Source: Gammaproteobacteria bacterium (lineage in GTDB: Bacteria; Pseudomonadota; Gammaproteobacteria; SZUA-229). From it: 6,913 nucleotides of DNA. Positions 1 to 5,621 of the stretch are shown in pieces. The DNA lies in NCBI GenBank assembly GCA_015484935.1, contig WFUQ01000010.1, forward strand, positions 1 through 6,913, written 5' to 3'. Under the pieces are notes generated by a model that had not been told where the DNA came from, did no database searches, and worked only from the letters and a program-made list of their open reading frames with translations. Numbering within the stretch: position 1 is the first letter of the stretch; every line of letters starts with the position of its first letter. A program made the position numbers and the translations under genes.

Positions 1-885
1 ATCATCTATCGGGCGCTTAAATATTCATTGGCCGATATGGATATGATGCTCAAGTTACTCGATACGCGTCAGACGGTACAGGATTGCCCGGATGCCGGAG
101 CGTTGCAGGTCGTCGAAGCCGAGGTGAGATTCGAACATGTCTCGTTCAGTTATAACGAAGATCGACAGATACTGGATGATGTCAGTCTGGTCATTCCGAA
201 AGGACACAAGGTGGCGGTCGTCGGGCCCTCGGGTGCCGGTAAATCGACACTGGCGCGCTTGTTATTCCGTTTCTATGACACGACAGCTGGCAGGATATGT
301 ATCGACGGTCAGGATATCAGTGCAGTCAGTCAGCAGAGTCTGCGCGAGAATATCGGTATCGTGCCACAGGATACCGTGTTGTTTAACGACAGTATCGAAC
401 ACAATATACGTTATGCAAAACTCGATGCCAGCCATGACGAGGTCGTCGCCGCAGCGAAGATGGCGAACATCCATGATTTTATCGACAGTCTGCCGGACGG
501 TTACGAGACAGTCGTCGGTGAGCGCGGCTTGAAATTATCCGGTGGCGAAAAACAACGTATCGCTATCGCGCGGGTCATATTGAAGAACCCGAAGATCATC
601 GTATTCGATGAAGCGACATCATCACTCGATTCACACTCGGAAAAACTGATACTGGAATCACTCAAGCAGGTAGCCGAAAAGCATACCGCACTGGTGATCG
701 CGCACCGTCTATCGACCATCGTCGATGCGGATAACATCATCGTACTGGACAAGGGCAAGGTCGTCGAGCAGGGCACGCATCAACAGTTGTTGGAGGCAGA
801 AGGGCTGTATGCACATCTGTGGACGCTGCAGCAACAGGAAGAATCGGTCAAGGCTATCGAACAAGAGGTAAGTAATCATGCGTAA
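1..885 (+). CDS. ABC transporter, Atm1/heavy-metal-exporter type, C-terminal ATPase half (5' partial)
   Basis: The reading frame is open from base 1, so the start and the membrane domain lie to the left of the window; 294 residues are visible. The first residues form the linker after the last membrane helix (a LADMDMM stretch at about 28-48, typical of Atm1-like exporters). A complete nucleotide-binding domain follows: Walker A GPSGAGKST (223-249), Q-loop VPQDTVLF (about 361-384), signature LSGGEKQR (535-558), Walker B IIVFDE with the catalytic Glu (595-612), D-loop SSLD, and H-loop His in IAHRLST (about 700-720). All catalytic residues are intact, so the ATPase should be active. By family, Atm1-type proteins are inner-membrane homodimeric exporters linked to glutathione-conjugated metals or sulfur species; the substrate here is inferred, not shown. 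The end overlaps the next gene by 8 bases. Other type I exporters (MsbA-like) are possible, but the VGERGLKLSGGEKQR and IHDFI segments favour Atm1. Confidence 0.88.
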   Translation: MIYRALKYSLADMDMMLKLLDTRQTVQDCPDAGALQVVEAEVRFEHVSFSYNEDRQILDDVSLVIPKGHKVAVVGPSGAGKSTLARLLFRFYDTTAGRICIDGQDISAVSQQSLRENIGIVPQDTVLFNDSIEHNIRYAKLDASHDEVVAAAKMANIHDFIDSLPDGYETVVGERGLKLSGGEKQRIAIARVILKNPKIIVFDEATSSLDSHSEKLILESLKQVAEKHTALVIAHRLSTIVDADNIIVLDKGKVVEQGTHQQLLEAEGLYAHLWTLQQQEESVKAIEQEVSNHA

Positions 886-1105
886 GGTGTTGCTCGATGA
901 GGAACCCGTCGAACTCTATAAGGTACTCAAATTCTCAGGGCTTGCGGACAGCGGTGGTCTGGCAAAATTGCTGGTCGATAATGGTGATGTGAAGGTGAAC
1001 GAGGCAGTGGAAAGGAAGAAGCGCAAGAAGATCATGTCCGGCGATACCATCGAGTGCGGTGGCGAAAAAATACAGGTGGCGTTGCTCGATCAGACTGTGT
1101 CATGA
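878..1105 (+). CDS. ybcJ: Small S4-domain RNA-binding protein, YbcJ-like
   Basis: This 75-residue protein is almost entirely one S4 RNA-binding domain. It carries the family pattern LYKVLKFSGLADSGG, then LLVDNGDVKVN and ERKKRKKIMSGDTI (residues about 13-58), and closely resembles E. coli YbcJ in length and layout. A basic patch (RKKRKK, 46-51) fits RNA contact. By family it is a cytoplasmic RNA- or ribosome-associated protein; its exact target is not shown by the sequence. The ATG lies inside the end of the ABC transporter gene, with AGAGGT at 864-869 and 8 bases of spacing, so the start is well supported. The 8-base overlap suggests translational coupling with the exporter. Confidence 0.88.
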   Translation: MRKVLLDEEPVELYKVLKFSGLADSGGLAKLLVDNGDVKVNEAVERKKRKKIMSGDTIECGGEKIQVALLDQTVS

Positions 1106-1141
1106 TTCGCATCTCGAATAGATAACGATAGAAAAACACAC

Positions 1142-1474
1142 ATGTCTGAACTACCTGCATGCCCAGAATGCAACTCTGAATATGTCTATATAGATGGCTC
1201 ACTCTATATCTGCCCGGAGTGCGCACATGAATGGTCGACGGATGCGGTGGTGGTCGAAGAAAACGTCATCAGAGACAGCAACGGCAATGTGTTACAGGAT
1301 GGGGATACCGTCAGCGTCATCAAGGATCTCAAAGTCAAAGGTTCGTCATCGGTGGTGAAAGTCGGTACCAAGGTAAAAAACATCCGTCTGGTGGACGGTG
1401 ATCACGATATCGACTGCAAGATAGACGGTATCGGCGCGATGAAACTCAAGTCTGAGTTCGTCAAAAAAGTATGA
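1142..1474 (+). CDS. phnA: PhnA/YjdM zinc-ribbon domain protein
   Basis: This 110-residue protein has an N-terminal zinc ribbon with CxxC pairs at Cys7/Cys10 and Cys24/Cys27 (LPACPEC and [10 protein letters not shown]). The PhnA domain follows (about 42-110), with the conserved segments [27 protein letters not shown] and [17 protein letters not shown]. Length and sequence match E. coli YjdM almost throughout. The phn name is historical: the E. coli protein is not the phosphonoacetate hydrolase also called PhnA, and no phosphonate genes are visible here. Its molecular role is unknown. The gene starts 36 bases after the S4 gene on the same strand and could be read from the same transcript. The ribosome site before the ATG is poor (only GATAG and A-rich bases), but the start agrees with the family. 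Confidence 0.93.
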   Translation: MSELPACPECNSEYVYIDGSLYICPECAHEWSTDAVVVEENVIRDSNGNVLQDGDTVSVIKDLKVKGSSSVVKVGTKVKNIRLVDGDHDIDCKIDGIGAMKLKSEFVKKV

Positions 1475-1475
1475 T

Positions 1476-1497
1476 GAGTCCGTGCAGGCTCTTGTTT
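1476..1497 (+). terminator. Weak hairpin with T-rich tail after phnA
   Basis: Just after the phnA stop, GAGTC (1476-1480) can pair with GGCTC (1487-1491), including one G-U pair, around a 6-base loop. TTGTTT follows. The stem is only five pairs and the T run is interrupted, so this is at most a weak intrinsic terminator for the exporter/S4/phnA group. Confidence 0.25.
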
Positions 1498-1498
1498 C

Positions 1499-1558
1499 AA
1501 AACACCCTTCAAGTGACCAAATTCTTTACACTTTGCTAAGAGTTCAAGATAGTGTTTT
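1499..1558. promoter_or_regulatory. Nested inverted repeats, candidate activator site upstream of the sigma-54 promoter
   Basis: Two inverted repeats are nested here: AAAACAC (1499-1505) with GTGTTTT (1552-1558), and AAGTG (1511-1515) with CACTT (1529-1533). The inner repeat is centred about 100 bases before the expected sigma-54 transcription start, the usual distance for an enhancer-binding activator. The repeats are short and the region is AT-rich, so chance is possible. A sigma-70-like pair, TTTACA (1525-1530) and GATAGT (1548-1553) with 17-base spacing, also lies in this stretch. Confidence 0.3.
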
Positions 1559-1593
1559 TTTATAAGCTTTTGAAAAATAATGAGTAATTATTT

Positions 1594-1609
1594 TGGTACG
1601 ATATTTGCA
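1594..1609 (+). promoter_or_regulatory. Sigma-54 (RpoN) -24/-12 promoter of the PEP-CTERM gene
   Basis: TGGTACG-ATAT-TTGCA matches the sigma-54 consensus TGGCACG-N4-TTGCW with a single change (C to T in the -24 element). The invariant GG (1595-1596) and GC (1607-1608) are separated by exactly 10 bases, as required. The expected start is near 1620, leaving a leader of about 33 bases that includes AAGGA at 1640-1644 before the ATG at 1653. In exosortase-bearing proteobacteria, PEP-CTERM genes are known to be controlled by RpoN with the PrsK/PrsR two-component system, so motif and gene fit each other. PrsK/PrsR are not in this window. Confidence 0.82.
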
Positions 1610-1652
1610 TTAGTGCTATTGAAATGTAACATACTTATCAAGGACTTTAAAA

Positions 1653-2324
1653 ATGAAAACAAGTAAATTTCTCACACAGACACTGTTGCTTGCCTCGCTG
1701 ACTGCCTTCGGGACCGCGCAGGCAACCATTCTGGGCTTCAGTAGCTGTACTGGTGCAAACTCATGTGAAGTGACAACGACACCTCCTAATCCGATTACCC
1801 AAAACCCCAACGACGGTATTCTGCTGGCATGGGATGAAGTACAGAACTACACACTGACCGAAAAATTGTATGTCGACCGTGTGTTCGATAATACAGCTTC
1901 CTTCGTTGGTAGCGATGTACGAGGTTTGTATCTGAAAGCGGGTACGATCGTTGCCAGTCATTACTTCCAGTGGGATCCCGGTAACAATTCATCTTTCACA
2001 GTTAATGCTACGGTACAGACTGACTCGGATGTGTTCGCGTTTATTACTTCCGACCAAAACCTGTTTGACAGTGATGCTGCACTGGGGCTGCCTGGCCTTG
2101 ATTATGCAGATTTCGTACTCCGTGGCCTGGAGGCAGGTGATACAACGTCATTCAATGGTTCAAGTGTTGATCTGAGCTGGTATGCTTTTAACCCAGGTGA
2201 CTGGACCAGAATGATCACAGCATTCTCACCAGCGGGAGTCGTCCCTACACCAGAACCTGGTATATTGCTGCTGCTGAGTTCGGGCTTGTTGATGCTGGGC
2301 CTCAAGCGACGCAAGCAGGTTTAA
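1653..2324 (+). CDS. Exported PEP-CTERM sorting-domain protein
   Basis: This 223-residue secreted protein has three parts. Residues 1-24 form a Sec signal peptide: basic MKTSK, a hydrophobic core LLLASLTAF, and a likely cut after AQA. The exported domain (about 25-196) is acidic and rich in Asp, Asn, Ser, Thr and aromatic residues, and looks beta-rich; its function is not recognised. Two cysteines (32 and 38) just after the signal peptide could form a disulfide. The C-terminus is a textbook PEP-CTERM signal: PEP at 200-202, a hydrophobic helix (about 204-217) and the basic tail KRRK. By family, an exosortase cleaves such signals at the inner membrane, and the protein is exported or attached in the extracellular polysaccharide matrix. 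AAGGA 8 bases before the ATG supports the start. The gene stands alone between a sigma-54 promoter and strong hairpins, so it is probably a one-gene transcript induced by an RpoN activator. Confidence 0.9.
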   Translation: MKTSKFLTQTLLLASLTAFGTAQATILGFSSCTGANSCEVTTTPPNPITQNPNDGILLAWDEVQNYTLTEKLYVDRVFDNTASFVGSDVRGLYLKAGTIVASHYFQWDPGNNSSFTVNATVQTDSDVFAFITSDQNLFDSDAALGLPGLDYADFVLRGLEAGDTTSFNGSSVDLSWYAFNPGDWTRMITAFSPAGVVPTPEPGILLLLSSGLLMLGLKRRKQV

Positions 2325-2339
2325 TATCTGTTGCTGATA

Positions 2340-2360
2340 CTCGGGCTGTTTCAGCCTGAG
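2340..2360 (+). terminator. Hairpin after the PEP-CTERM gene (no T tail)
   Basis: CTCGGGCTG (2340-2348) pairs with CAGCCTGAG (2352-2360), nine pairs with one G-U, around a three-base TTT loop. It begins 15 bases after the stop codon. AATAACGGG follows rather than a T run, so it may protect the mRNA 3' end or pause RNA polymerase rather than terminate by itself. Confidence 0.5.
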
Positions 2361-2363
2361 AAT

Positions 2364-2425
2364 AACGGGTCAGTGAGGTGGTTCTTCTCGTTTGAGGGGA
2401 CTGCTTCCTGACCCGTTTTCAATTT
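2364..2425 (+). terminator. Long hairpin with T-rich tail after the PEP-CTERM gene
   Basis: AACGGGTCAG (2364-2373) pairs perfectly over 10 bases with CTGACCCGTT (2408-2417). The 34-base interior can form its own apical stem, CTTCTC (2384-2389) with GAGGGG (2394-2399, including G-U pairs). TTTTCAATTT spans the end of the stem. This is a good intrinsic terminator candidate for the PEP-CTERM transcript, although the loop is longer than usual. Confidence 0.6.
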
Positions 2426-2426
2426 C

Positions 2427-2457
2427 GAGGGCTTCACGTTTATAATAGCCCTTTTTT
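2427..2457 (+). terminator. Intrinsic terminator with six-T tail; loop contains TATAAT
   Basis: AGGGCT (2428-2433) pairs with AGCCCT (2447-2452) around a 13-base loop, and T2452-T2457 forms an uninterrupted six-T run. This is the most classical terminator of the three hairpins in a row. Its loop holds a perfect TATAAT (2441-2446), which as DNA could be the -10 element of the next gene; the best -35 at 17-base spacing (TTCAAT, 2418-2423) is poor. Confidence 0.6.
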
Positions 2458-2460
2458 CTA

Positions 2461-2488
2461 TTGGGACGGACAGGTGAGATGCTATTTT
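2461..2488 (+). promoter_or_regulatory. Weak candidate promoter for the CNB-rhodanese gene
   Basis: Downstream of the terminator, TTGGGA (2461-2466) and TATTTT (2483-2488) are each four-of-six matches to the sigma-70 boxes, with 16-base spacing. The predicted start near 2495 would leave a leader of about 18 bases carrying AAAGGG (2501-2506). The TATAAT at 2441-2446 is the competing candidate. Neither is strong. Confidence 0.3.
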
Positions 2489-2512
2489 CGCCTGAATGCT
2501 AAAGGGTAGCTT

Positions 2513-3553
2513 GTGAAATCAACAAACTTCATGCTCGAGACGTCTAGTCTGCCGAGTCTTATCTTTTCAGATAACCATCCATGTGATAACGACAATCGCC
2601 TGTTTCGTCTTCAGGCGGGTGAGTCTATCCATATCCGCTCAAACATCGACGAGCATAATTTCCTCTATGTGCTCAAAGGCAAGGTAAAGATAGACCTGCC
2701 GGATAAGTCAGTCGAGTTATGTGAATCCGATATCTCGTCGCTGCGGACACAGGTGATGCCCAAAGATGATTCGCTGGTCACCGTTACCGCCGTCGCTAAC
2801 ACGGTCCTGTATCACGTCAACAACAAACGGCTCGATGATATCGTTACCTGGGTCGGCATCGCGCAGACACTGGAAGATGAACCGGAGAAGCTCGGTATCC
2901 TGTCACGCGTTCTGACGATAAAGAGTCTGACCAGTCTGCCGGTCGAATCAGTCTATGAGCTGATCACACGGATGAAGATTCAGACGTTTGCCAAAGGCGA
3001 TGTCGTGATCAGGCAGGGAGACCCCGCTGAGCACTTCTATATATTGAAAGAGGGGACGGCTGAAGTCTGGTCTACCGGTCTATACGATGACGAGATGAAG
3101 AGGGTGAACATTTTGCACGAAGGCGATTCATTCGGTGAAGATGCGCTGATCACTGGCGGTACCCGTAGTGCCACGGTCAAGATGCAGACTGATAGTGTCC
3201 TGCTGGTCGGTGATGAGAAAGACTTCACCGACCTGGTTGCAAACCCCTGCATAGAAGAGGTCGATTCTGATGCTACCCGAGTGATGATGAACAAAGAGGA
3301 CTATCAACTTCTGGATGTGCGCTATGAAGAAGAACATGAAGACACCTACATCGACGGCTGCAAGCTGATACCGCTGCACGAACTGCGAGACCGTTACGCC
3401 GAGCTGGATTCGGACAAAAAATACATCACTTATTGCAGGAGCGGCAAACGCAGTGCAGTCGCCGCGCTGATACTCAAGCAACGAAAATTCAACGTGGTCT
3501 CGATGCGCGGCGGTATCAATCAATGGCCTTACGATACCAGTAGCATGTACTGA
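2513..3553 (+). CDS. Cyclic-nucleotide-binding domain protein with C-terminal rhodanese
   Basis: This 346-residue, probably cytoplasmic protein has no signal peptide or membrane helix. Residues about 28-112 form a degenerate cyclic-nucleotide/cupin-like beta domain (LQAGESI, then FLYVLKGKVKI) with no phosphate-binding cassette. Residues about 145-245 are an intact cyclic-nucleotide-binding (CNB) domain: FAKGDVVIRQGDPAEHFYILKEG, then FGEDALITGGTRSA. Here Glu209 and Arg218 sit where CRP-type proteins contact the nucleotide ribose and phosphate. Residues about 250-346 are a rhodanese domain with LDVR (267-270) and the active loop CRSGKR, nucleophile Cys308. There is no DNA-binding helix-turn-helix, so it is not a CRP-type transcription factor. 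The natural reading is a sulfurtransferase or persulfide-handling enzyme gated by a cyclic nucleotide; that link is inferred. The GTG start is supported by AAAGGG six bases upstream and an in-frame TAG at 2507-2509. ATG at 2531 is a less likely alternative. It converges on ytoQ with a 12-base gap. Confidence 0.87.
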   Translation: MKSTNFMLETSSLPSLIFSDNHPCDNDNRLFRLQAGESIHIRSNIDEHNFLYVLKGKVKIDLPDKSVELCESDISSLRTQVMPKDDSLVTVTAVANTVLYHVNNKRLDDIVTWVGIAQTLEDEPEKLGILSRVLTIKSLTSLPVESVYELITRMKIQTFAKGDVVIRQGDPAEHFYILKEGTAEVWSTGLYDDEMKRVNILHEGDSFGEDALITGGTRSATVKMQTDSVLLVGDEKDFTDLVANPCIEEVDSDATRVMMNKEDYQLLDVRYEEEHEDTYIDGCKLIPLHELRDRYAELDSDKKYITYCRSGKRSAVAALILKQRKFNVVSMRGGINQWPYDTSSMY

Positions 3554-3565
3554 ATCAGTGCCCGA

Positions 3566-4009
3566 TCATTTCTGGCTGATGACGTACTTTAATATCTCGA
3601 CAACCTGTTCAGCTGAAGTCGCCCACGCCATGGCAGCCGCATCGACTTCTTTCAGCGGATGGATGATGTCTTCGTCGTGCAAGGTGATGTAGGGCTTGCC
3701 TGCCATCGACAGACAACCTGCATCGAATGCGGCATTCCACTGTTTGAATTTATCGCCGAAACGGACCACAGCGATATCGCATTGTTCGATGAGTGTACGT
3801 GTGCGGATAGCGTTGACCCTGGATGATTTGTGGTCGCGCCAGAAACTTTTGTCTTCCGCTCCTAACATGTCACCGGCTGCATCGCTGGCTTCGTGATCGG
3901 TGACGGCAGATGTGAAGGTGACAGGTAAGCCGTGTGATTCAGCGCCTTTTTTTATCTGTTCACGCCAGTCGGTGTGGATCTCACCTGATAGATAGACTGT
4001 CCAGTTCAT
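3566..4009 (-). CDS. ytoQ: YtoQ family protein
   Basis: This 147-residue protein belongs to the YtoQ family, recognised by the start MNWTVYLSGEIHTDWR, the VTDHEASD and LGAEDKSFWRDHK segments, and the core AIRTRTLIEQCDIAVVRFGD followed by KQWNAAFDAG and GKP. The arrangement (YLSG near the N-terminus, an Asp in a CDIAVV strand, AAFDAG, then GKPYITLHD) recalls the nucleoside 2-deoxyribosyltransferase-like fold, but the reaction is unknown. The frame stays open upstream to an ATG at 4195. The family begins at MNWTVYLSGE, and the upstream part would run through the promoter region and into the divergent gene, so I take 4009 as the start. AAGAGA lies a few bases upstream as a modest ribosome site. 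It diverges from the radical SAM gene. Confidence 0.9.
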   Translation of the reverse strand: MNWTVYLSGEIHTDWREQIKKGAESHGLPVTFTSAVTDHEASDAAGDMLGAEDKSFWRDHKSSRVNAIRTRTLIEQCDIAVVRFGDKFKQWNAAFDAGCLSMAGKPYITLHDEDIIHPLKEVDAAAMAWATSAEQVVEILKYVISQK

Positions 4010-4045
4010 AATTATCTCTTGTGTTTCGATGTTGAATAACACCAT

Positions 4046-4075
4046 ATTATAACCTGTCAGGCATCTTGTTATAAT
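4046..4075. promoter_or_regulatory. Symmetric divergent promoter/operator between ytoQ and the radical SAM gene
   Basis: A perfect inverted repeat, ATTATAAC (4046-4053) and GTTATAAT (4068-4075), is separated by 14 bases. The right arm gives a + strand -10 TATAAT (4070-4075) preceded by TG at 4067-4068, an extended -10. The left arm gives a minus-strand -10 TATAAT (4051-4046). In each direction the opposite arm supplies a weak -35 (TTATAA) at exactly 17 bases. The minus-strand start would fall near 4039, about 30 bases before ytoQ. The + start would fall near 4082, at the radical SAM ATG. The repeat could also be a repressor site; RNA polymerase could probably serve only one direction at a time. 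Confidence 0.65.
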
Positions 4076-4081
4076 CGTGTC

Positions 4082-5611
4082 ATGCCTCCTGATCAACCCC
4101 CTGTCCAGCAAAGAGATATCGTACTCAGCACACTCAATGCCCGCTACATGCATGCTGCGTTCGGTCTGCGTTATCTCTATGCCAATCTGGGGCAATACCG
4201 TGATTGTGCTGTGATCCGTGAATTCACCATCCAGCAGCGTGCTATCGATGTGGCAGAGGTGTTACTCGACTACCAGCCAAAGATTATCGGCTTCGGTGTG
4301 TATATCTGGAATGTGGCGGAGATATCCAGTGTCGTGGAACTTATCAAACAGGTGTCGCCTGATACCATCATCGTGTTGGGTGGGCCCGAAGTGAGTCATG
4401 CACCAGACCTGCCGGATGTGTGCAAGATTGCCGATTATACAGTCACGGGTGCGGCAGAAAAAAGTTTTCGTGAGCTGTGTGCATCTATCCTCGACGGTTT
4501 CAGGCCGATTGAGTCATTGATACAAAGTATGGAAGTCTCACTGGATCAACTGGTGATGCCCTATGATTATTATACCGATGAAGACATACGCAACCGCCTT
4601 GTCTATGTCGAAGCATCGCGAGGCTGTCCATACAGATGTGAATTCTGTCTGTCGTCACTGGACAAGACATCGAAGCCATTCGAGTTGGACGTGTTTCTGT
4701 ATGAGATGGACAAGTTGCACCTGCGTGGTGTGCGAAACTTCAAATTCATCGATCGCACCTTCAATCTGAAAGTGAGTAGCAGTATCGCGATACTGGAATT
4801 TTTTCTGGAACGCATCAGCGACGACCTGTACCTGCATTTTGAAGTGATACCGGATAACTTGCCGGACAAGTTAAAAACGGTCATCCAGAAATTTCCTGAG
4901 CACGCATTACAGTTCGAGATAGGGGTGCAGACTTTCGATGAAGCTATCCAGCAACTGATCAGCCGCAAACAGAACAATGACAAGACCAGACAGAACCTTG
5001 CATGGTTACGCCAGCATACTCATGTGTACATCCATGCTGACCTTATCTTCGGTCTGCCTTCTGATACGCTGGATAATTTCGCCGAAAGTTTCGATGAACT
5101 GGTCGGCTTGCGACCCCATGAGATCCAGCTGGGGATACTGAAACGTCTGCGCGGTGCGCCACTTAACCGCCATAGCGATGAGTATCAGATGCGTTACAAT
5201 CCTGAGCCGCCTTACAATATTTTGCAGACGCGTGATATCGATTTCAGCACCATGCAACGGGTGAACAGGTTTGCGCGATACTGGGATATGATTGCCAACT
5301 CAGGGCGTTTCACACAGACGCTGCCGTTGATGCTGGCTGAGCGTCCCTTCGATAATTTCATGCGATTGAGTGACAGCCTGTTCGATAAGACCGGCGCGAC
5401 ATGGAAGATCGCACAACGTCGTTTGTTCGTCCTGCTGTTCGATTGCCTGAGGTCGAGAGCCGATATCGATGAGCCTGCGCTGTTGTCGGCACTCGAAGCA
5501 GACTATGAGCGTTCCGGTGAGAAAGCCGGATTCAGTTCGCTGTTCGATGACAGTGAGAAGACCGGCCGCAGTGGTACGGCGAACAAACGCCAGTTGAAAT
5601 TATTGCGCTAG
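4082..5611 (+). CDS. B12-binding-type radical SAM protein (DUF4080-like C-terminus)
   Basis: This 509-residue cytoplasmic protein has an N-terminal cobalamin-binding-type Rossmann domain (about 12-140: IVLSTLNARYMHAAFGLRYL, IIGFGVYIWN, IIVLGGPEVSH). The radical SAM core (about 172-365) has the iron-sulfur motif CPYRCEFC (Cys182, Cys186, Cys189), the strands FKFIDRTFN and LQFEIGVQTF, and HADLIFGLP. The C-terminal region (about 375-509) resembles the DUF4080 extension. No DxHxxG motif is visible in the first domain, so cobalamin, if bound, would lack the usual lower-ligand His. Reaction and substrate are unknown; methyl transfer or another radical modification is possible. The ATG at 4082 is the only credible start: an in-frame TAA lies at 4037-4039 with no start codon between, and the conserved domain begins about 11 residues in. 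No ribosome site precedes it. The gene converges on the DUF3754 gene with a 10-base gap. Confidence 0.88.
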   Translation: MPPDQPPVQQRDIVLSTLNARYMHAAFGLRYLYANLGQYRDCAVIREFTIQQRAIDVAEVLLDYQPKIIGFGVYIWNVAEISSVVELIKQVSPDTIIVLGGPEVSHAPDLPDVCKIADYTVTGAAEKSFRELCASILDGFRPIESLIQSMEVSLDQLVMPYDYYTDEDIRNRLVYVEASRGCPYRCEFCLSSLDKTSKPFELDVFLYEMDKLHLRGVRNFKFIDRTFNLKVSSSIAILEFFLERISDDLYLHFEVIPDNLPDKLKTVIQKFPEHALQFEIGVQTFDEAIQQLISRKQNNDKTRQNLAWLRQHTHVYIHADLIFGLPSDTLDNFAESFDELVGLRPHEIQLGILKRLRGAPLNRHSDEYQMRYNPEPPYNILQTRDIDFSTMQRVNRFARYWDMIANSGRFTQTLPLMLAERPFDNFMRLSDSLFDKTGATWKIAQRRLFVLLFDCLRSRADIDEPALLSALEADYERSGEKAGFSSLFDDSEKTGRSGTANKRQLKLLR

Positions 5612-5621
5612 TCGTATTGGA

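Noticed and set aside
28..30. TTG at 28 as a start for the ABC ATPase.
   Set aside because: The frame is open from base 1 and the preceding residues fit the exporter linker, so the gene is simply cut by the window edge.
137..532. A 131-codon + strand frame overlapping the ABC ATPase in another phase.
   Set aside because: The Walker A and signature motifs are in the other frame; this translation is Arg/Ser-rich and has no family features.
1525..1553. TTTACA-N17-GATAGT as the main promoter of the PEP-CTERM gene.
   Set aside because: The -10 match is only four of six, whereas the sigma-54 motif downstream is near-perfect and fits the gene family. It may still act as a minor promoter.
2340..2420. 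A riboswitch or structured leader for the CNB-rhodanese gene.
   Set aside because: The hairpins directly follow the PEP-CTERM stop and are succeeded by a six-T terminator, so they belong to the upstream transcript. No known riboswitch core is recognisable.
3128..3523. A 131-codon open frame on the minus strand inside the CNB-rhodanese gene.
   Set aside because: It lies opposite a gene with clear conserved domains, has no recognisable motif, and reflects codon bias on the coding strand.
3549..3580. A bidirectional terminator at the CNB-rhodanese/ytoQ junction (ACTGA-A-TCAGT, and ATCAG with CTGAT).
   Set aside because: The arms are four to five bases, the loops are unsuitable (too small or 17 bases), and there is no T run in either direction.
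4010..4195. A longer ytoQ frame with an upstream ATG at 4195, adding 62 residues.
   Set aside because: The family begins at MNWTVYLSGE. The added part crosses the promoter dyad and overlaps the start of the divergent radical SAM gene, and its residues do not resemble the family.
4603..4983. A 126-codon minus-strand frame opposite the radical SAM core.
   Set aside because: It is a shadow of a strongly conserved coding region, with low-complexity Ser/Arg/Cys-rich composition and no domain.
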